Below are positions 25,668-28,976 of a stretch of 28,976 nt of DNA, in pieces; positions within the stretch are counted from its first letter, which is position 1; each line of letters opens with the position of its first letter. The translations under genes were made by a program, and so were the position numbers. This DNA is from Tannerella sp. Lineage in GTDB: Bacteria; Bacteroidota; Bacteroidia; Bacteroidales; Tannerellaceae. The notes below the pieces were generated by a model. It was not told the DNA's origin and did not search any database. It was given only the letters and a program-made list of their open reading frames with translations. The stretch covers positions 1 through 28,976 of the forward strand of contig JAITBC010000187.1 in NCBI GenBank assembly GCA_031283785.1, written 5' to 3'.

Positions 25668-27155
25668 TTATTGAATTTTACTTTTAATTTCCACTATTTC
25701 GTTAAGAGATAATTTATTGGGATATCCCCATCCTGATTTTGTTATATCGCAGAAATCGTCCAAATCACGCATTTCCCGATGCAACAATTGAGTCAGTTCC
25801 TTCACTTTGTCACTATATGCCGGAGCGTCGGCAAGATTGTTCTGCTCCAGCGAATCCCGTTCCAAATCAAACAGTTGTACCCGTTCTTCTCCCTTTACGT
25901 TGTAGCGAATCAGTTTGTAATGATCTTTTTTCACCGCACGTTGAATATTGATGTAGGAAAGGGTGATATGTTCACGTCCTGCCGGTTGCTTTTCCGTGAT
26001 GGCGTTTTTCAACGATTTACCGTCGATAGTCGCCGGATATTTGACATCTGCAAAGTCGCAGAGAGTAGGGTACAGATCCAACAGGTAATTGAAAGAATTG
26101 TTGCGTTTATTTTTCGGAATGTTGGGGCCGGCTATCACCAGCGGCGTTCTGACAGAATGTTCGTACAGGTTTTGTTTGCCCAGCAATCCGTGCTGTCCGA
26201 CGGCCAAGCCGTTATCGGCGGTAAACACGATGAACGTATTGTCATATTCGCCGCTTTCTTCCAGCGCTTCGAGAATACGCCCTATCTGTGCGTCCACTTC
26301 GCTGATCATTCCGTAATAAAGCGCTATCTCTTTACGTATCATTTCGGGTGTACGCGGCAAGGGCAGGAATACTTCGTCTCTCACTTCCATATTGCCGTTA
26401 TCGAAAGGATGTCGTGAAAGGAAGTTGAGCGGTAACGGGACATCATCCGCCCCATACTTATGCCCGTATGCCGGAGGAGGAGTACGCGGGTCGTGCGGCG
26501 AATTGAAAGCCACATACAGCAGAAAAGGCTTGTTTTTGTCTTTTCGGTTTTGTAAAAATTCTATTGCAGCGTCGGCATAACCGACTGATGAGAACTTGGT
26601 ACGGAAACGCCCGTGTTCATATTTGCCTTCAGGATCGTAATCATGCAGGAAGGGTCGAAAATGCCCGTCGGTTTCGTAGCGGTGCATTCCTCCAAAAAAG
26701 ATACTGGATCCAGTGGAAAACGAACGGTTAAATGAAGCCTTGTCGCTGTGCCATTTTCCCGTTGCGAACGTCACATAGCCGTTTTCGCGAAACAGTTCGG
26801 GAAATGTTTTGTCCTTTTCGGGAATGACTTGTCCGTCGCGCGTCAGATGCTGACTGTAAAGTCCGGTCATCAGCATGGCGCGGCTGGGCATGGAAATAGC
26901 GCCCTGCATACCGCCCATAACATGATTTTGCATGAAGGAAGTACCTTCCGTTACCAGCCTGTCCATGTTGGGCGTGACAACGGTCGGGTTGCCCAGCGCA
27001 TGGACCGTATGGTAACTCTGATCGTCTGTCAGGAGAAAGAGAATGTTAGGCGGTTTCGCCTGTTTTTTCCGTTCCTGTGCACCGGCTTTTGCTAAAGGCA
27101 GCAAGCAGGAGCATAAAATCAAAAGACATCCGTTATGTATTCGGTTAGTTTGCAT
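25668..27155 (-). CDS. S1-family sulfatase, second gene of the locus
   Basis: This 495-residue secreted sulfatase has a leader ending near AGAQ (27) that also contains Cys residues (LILCSC), so a lipoprotein is possible but less likely. Metal-site Asp residues lie in LLTDDQ (41-46). Ser88 is at the formylglycine position in SMPSR followed by AMLMTG, preceded by HVMGGMQGAI. GKWHSDK (133-139), FNSPHDPR and ADNGLAVGQHGLLGKQNLYEHSVRTP complete the active-site set, given here as short landmarks. The C-terminal half is a normal S1 subdomain. Its ATG lies inside the end of the preceding sulfatase (11-bp overlap), which indicates translational coupling. Substrate unknown; the variable His/Lys loops are not those of the PAS-like neighbours. 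Confidence 0.92.
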   Translation of the reverse strand: MQTNRIHNGCLLILCSCLLPLAKAGAQERKKQAKPPNILFLLTDDQSYHTVHALGNPTVVTPNMDRLVTEGTSFMQNHVMGGMQGAISMPSRAMLMTGLYSQHLTRDGQVIPEKDKTFPELFRENGYVTFATGKWHSDKASFNRSFSTGSSIFFGGMHRYETDGHFRPFLHDYDPEGKYEHGRFRTKFSSVGYADAAIEFLQNRKDKNKPFLLYVAFNSPHDPRTPPPAYGHKYGADDVPLPLNFLSRHPFDNGNMEVRDEVFLPLPRTPEMIRKEIALYYGMISEVDAQIGRILEALEESGEYDNTFIVFTADNGLAVGQHGLLGKQNLYEHSVRTPLVIAGPNIPKNKRNNSFNYLLDLYPTLCDFADVKYPATIDGKSLKNAITEKQPAGREHITLSYINIQRAVKKDHYKLIRYNVKGEERVQLFDLERDSLEQNNLADAPAYSDKVKELTQLLHREMRDLDDFCDITKSGWGYPNKLSLNEIVEIKSKIQ

Positions 27156-28968
27156 TTGCCGTTTTTCTATATTTTTTAATCAGCGGATTTTCGTTCTTCC
27201 ATTTGTTTTTGAGCGGATACACGTTGTATTTCCATGCTTCCGCCTCAAACACTTCGGCCAGTTCCTTTGCCTTTTCGGGATATTTGGCTGCCAGATCGTT
27301 GATTTCATTGAAATCCTCTTTGGTATGGAATAAATACACGCCATTGGAGTCAGGCGCCCTGTCGGCCACGCCGTTGGGAAACGACGCTTTCCATCCGTCC
27401 TTATAGATGGCGTACGAACCGGTCATTTCGTGGTACTGCACGGTATGGCGTTCGGGCGCTTTGGGGTTATCGACGGAATAGGCCAGGCTGACGCCCTCGA
27501 CAGGTTCCTGACGGTAGCCGTTGATGATTTCGGGGATTTTAACGCCTGTTAGCTCAACGGTCGTCGGCAGAATGTCGTTAACGTAGGAATATTGCGTGCG
27601 TACGCCTCCAGTGTCCTTTATCCTTTTGGGATAAAAGAGTATCAACGGATCGTGCGTGCCGCCTTCCCAGCATGGATTACCTTTGGTGTAGCGGAAAGGG
27701 GTATTGGTAGCCGCTGCCCAACCTCCCGGATATTTCGGTTTGGTCTCCGCCGACCCGATCAGATCAAGGTTTTCCAGTTCTCTGGCAAATAATTGCTTGT
27801 TTGTTTCGCCTTGTTTTGCCGGCAGGAATGTCCCGTTTACAGACCCCGGAGGGGCGCCGTTATCGCCAATCATCAGCACTACCAGCGTATTGTCCAATTG
27901 ACCGATTTGTTCGATATGGCTGATGATGCGTCCTATTTCATGGTCGGTGTGCGACACAAAGCCCGCATAAGTTTCCATGTGACGGGTATAGACCTTTTTT
28001 TCGTCGGCAGACAGGTCTTTCCACGGTCTGACGTTTGGATTTTGGGGAGCTAACTGAACGTTAGCCGGCACTACGCCGAGTTTTTTCTGGCGGGCGAGCG
28101 TTTCCTCGCGATAGACATCCCATCCCTTGTCGAATTTACCCTTGTACTTGTCTATCCATTCCTTTGCTACTTGTACGGGAGCATGAGCCGCACCGGAAGC
28201 GAAGTACAGAAAAAAAGGCTTGTCGGGGTCGGCTTTTTTCTGGTCGGAGATGTACCGGATAGCTTCGTCGGCCAACAGTTCCGTAACGTGCCTGCCTTGC
28301 GGGTCTTTGGGTTCCAACTGTGTGTCGCGGTATAAAACCGGGTTCCACTGGTCTGTTGAGGCTGCACTCGGCGTAAATCCGAAATAATGGTCGAACCCGC
28401 GTCCGGTAGGCCAGCGGTTGAACGGGCCGGCGGGAGTTATGTCCGACGGCGAGGTGAGGTGATATTTCCCAATGGCGTATGTACTGTAGCCGTTTTCGCG
28501 GAGTATTTCGGCAATCGTTGCTTTCTCGAAAGGCAAATAGCCGTCGTAGCCGGGAGCGCCATAGGACTGGTTGGCAAAGAAGCCGAAATGTACAGAGTGC
28601 TGGTTACGTCCGGTGAGCAGTGCGGCGCGGGTGGGTGCGCTGAAGGCGCAGGTGTGCCAGTTGGTGTAACGCAGGCCGTTGTTTGCCAGCCGGTCGAAGG
28701 TGGGCGTTTCGATCAGCCCGCCGAACGCGGTAGTAGCCCCGTAGCCGATGTCGTCTATCAGTATCCATACCACGTTAGGTGCACCCGCCGGCGCTTTAGG
28801 GTGTGCGGCGGGATAAGCCTCTTTGGTGTCTTCGATCGTTTTGCCTATCTTGCCTTCAAACTTGGGCGTGGGGCTGTACTGCGCCATTAACGGCACGTTC
28901 AGCATCAGGGCGGAAGAGAATAATCCGACCTTGCCGATGATGATTTGTTTTTTATAATCTGTTTTCAT
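27145..28968 (-). CDS. PAS-like S1 sulfatase, first gene of the locus in view
   Basis: This 607-residue secreted sulfatase has a leader ending MAQ (30), ILIDDIG (69-75), Ser110 at the formylglycine position in SAPTR followed by AALLTGRNQHS, GKYH (167-170; Tyr for the common Trp) and IGDNGAPPGS. It is clearly a paralogue of the sulfatase at 21868-24189: the two share PNVVWILIDD, PFEKATxAEIL, GPFNRWPTGRGFD, and KEWIDKYKGKFDxGWDVYRE segments in the same order. It lacks the paralogue's C-terminal beta domain and ends soon after NVYPLKNKW. The start codon is 8 bp from the right window edge, so the promoter and any further upstream genes are outside the window. The stop overlaps the next start by 11 bp. 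Confidence 0.93.
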   Translation of the reverse strand: MKTDYKKQIIIGKVGLFSSALMLNVPLMAQYSPTPKFEGKIGKTIEDTKEAYPAAHPKAPAGAPNVVWILIDDIGYGATTAFGGLIETPTFDRLANNGLRYTNWHTCAFSAPTRAALLTGRNQHSVHFGFFANQSYGAPGYDGYLPFEKATIAEILRENGYSTYAIGKYHLTSPSDITPAGPFNRWPTGRGFDHYFGFTPSAASTDQWNPVLYRDTQLEPKDPQGRHVTELLADEAIRYISDQKKADPDKPFFLYFASGAAHAPVQVAKEWIDKYKGKFDKGWDVYREETLARQKKLGVVPANVQLAPQNPNVRPWKDLSADEKKVYTRHMETYAGFVSHTDHEIGRIISHIEQIGQLDNTLVVLMIGDNGAPPGSVNGTFLPAKQGETNKQLFARELENLDLIGSAETKPKYPGGWAAATNTPFRYTKGNPCWEGGTHDPLILFYPKRIKDTGGVRTQYSYVNDILPTTVELTGVKIPEIINGYRQEPVEGVSLAYSVDNPKAPERHTVQYHEMTGSYAIYKDGWKASFPNGVADRAPDSNGVYLFHTKEDFNEINDLAAKYPEKAKELAEVFEAEAWKYNVYPLKNKWKNENPLIKKYRKTANAN

Positions 28969-28976
28969 CTTTATTC

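Larger units (their letters stand above)
12990..28968 (-). other. Sulfatase-rich polysaccharide-utilisation-type locus
   Basis: Eight minus-strand genes lie head to tail with small gaps: an 11-bp overlap, then about 30, 14, 166, 29, 47 and 74 bp. In transcription order they are four sulfatases, SusC, SusD, a discoidin-like surface lipoprotein and a fifth sulfatase. The 166-bp gap before SusC is the only one large enough for an internal promoter, but no good TAnnTTTG box was seen there on the coding strand. No glycosidase, lyase, sigma/anti-sigma pair or hybrid two-component system is present. The locus may continue beyond the right window edge. Confidence 0.75.

Overview
The window looks like chromosome of a Bacteroidota organism, most likely order Bacteroidales. 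Evidence: SusC/SusD outer-membrane pairs, many S1 sulfatases, a Bacteroidetes DUF set (DUF3472, DUF4959/DUF5126-like, DUF6057-like), pyruvate phosphate dikinase, and promoters of the TTTG...TAnnTTTG type with no clear Shine-Dalgarno sites. Genus cannot be fixed from the sequence alone. No tRNA, rRNA, CRISPR array or intact insertion sequence was seen.

Layout. (1) 3-893 (+) is the 3' part of a calcineurin-like metallophosphatase cut by the window edge. (2) 894-2477 is a decayed zone: a transposase-like remnant (about 939-1294, -), a near-perfect palindrome (1348-1371), and a 350-residue chimera joining the N-terminus of a SusC receptor in frame to the C-terminus of a SusD protein. (3) 2501-3916 (+) is a stand-alone sulfatase. 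(4) 3917-6551 (-) holds a short-repeat intergenic region, a secreted DUF3472 protein and a two-TM membrane-anchored HTH protein. (5) 6552-12939 (+) carries ppdK behind a textbook Bacteroidetes promoter, a hairpin terminator, and a polytopic membrane protein followed with no gap by a lipoprotein that has a c-type heme motif and PD40/TolB-like blades. (6) 12990-28968 (-) is a long single-strand polysaccharide-utilisation-type locus. In transcription order: PAS-like sulfatase, sulfatase, iduronate-2-sulfatase-like sulfatase, second PAS-like sulfatase with an extra C-terminal domain, SusC, SusD, a DUF4959/discoidin-like surface lipoprotein, and a sulfatase with HEAT-like repeats.

How the genes fit together. 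The minus-strand locus would bind a sulfated glycan at the surface (SusD and the discoidin-like lipoprotein), import it through SusC, and remove sulfates with five sulfatases of at least four distinct types. No glycoside hydrolase, polysaccharide lyase, regulator or anSME maturase lies in the window, so backbone cleavage, control and sulfatase activation must be encoded elsewhere. All six sulfatases in the window carry serine, not cysteine, at the formylglycine position. The most unusual items are the SusC-SusD chimera, the serine-only sulfatase-only locus, the heme-motif/PD40 lipoprotein paired with its membrane partner, and an unexplained structured inverted repeat upstream of ppdK.
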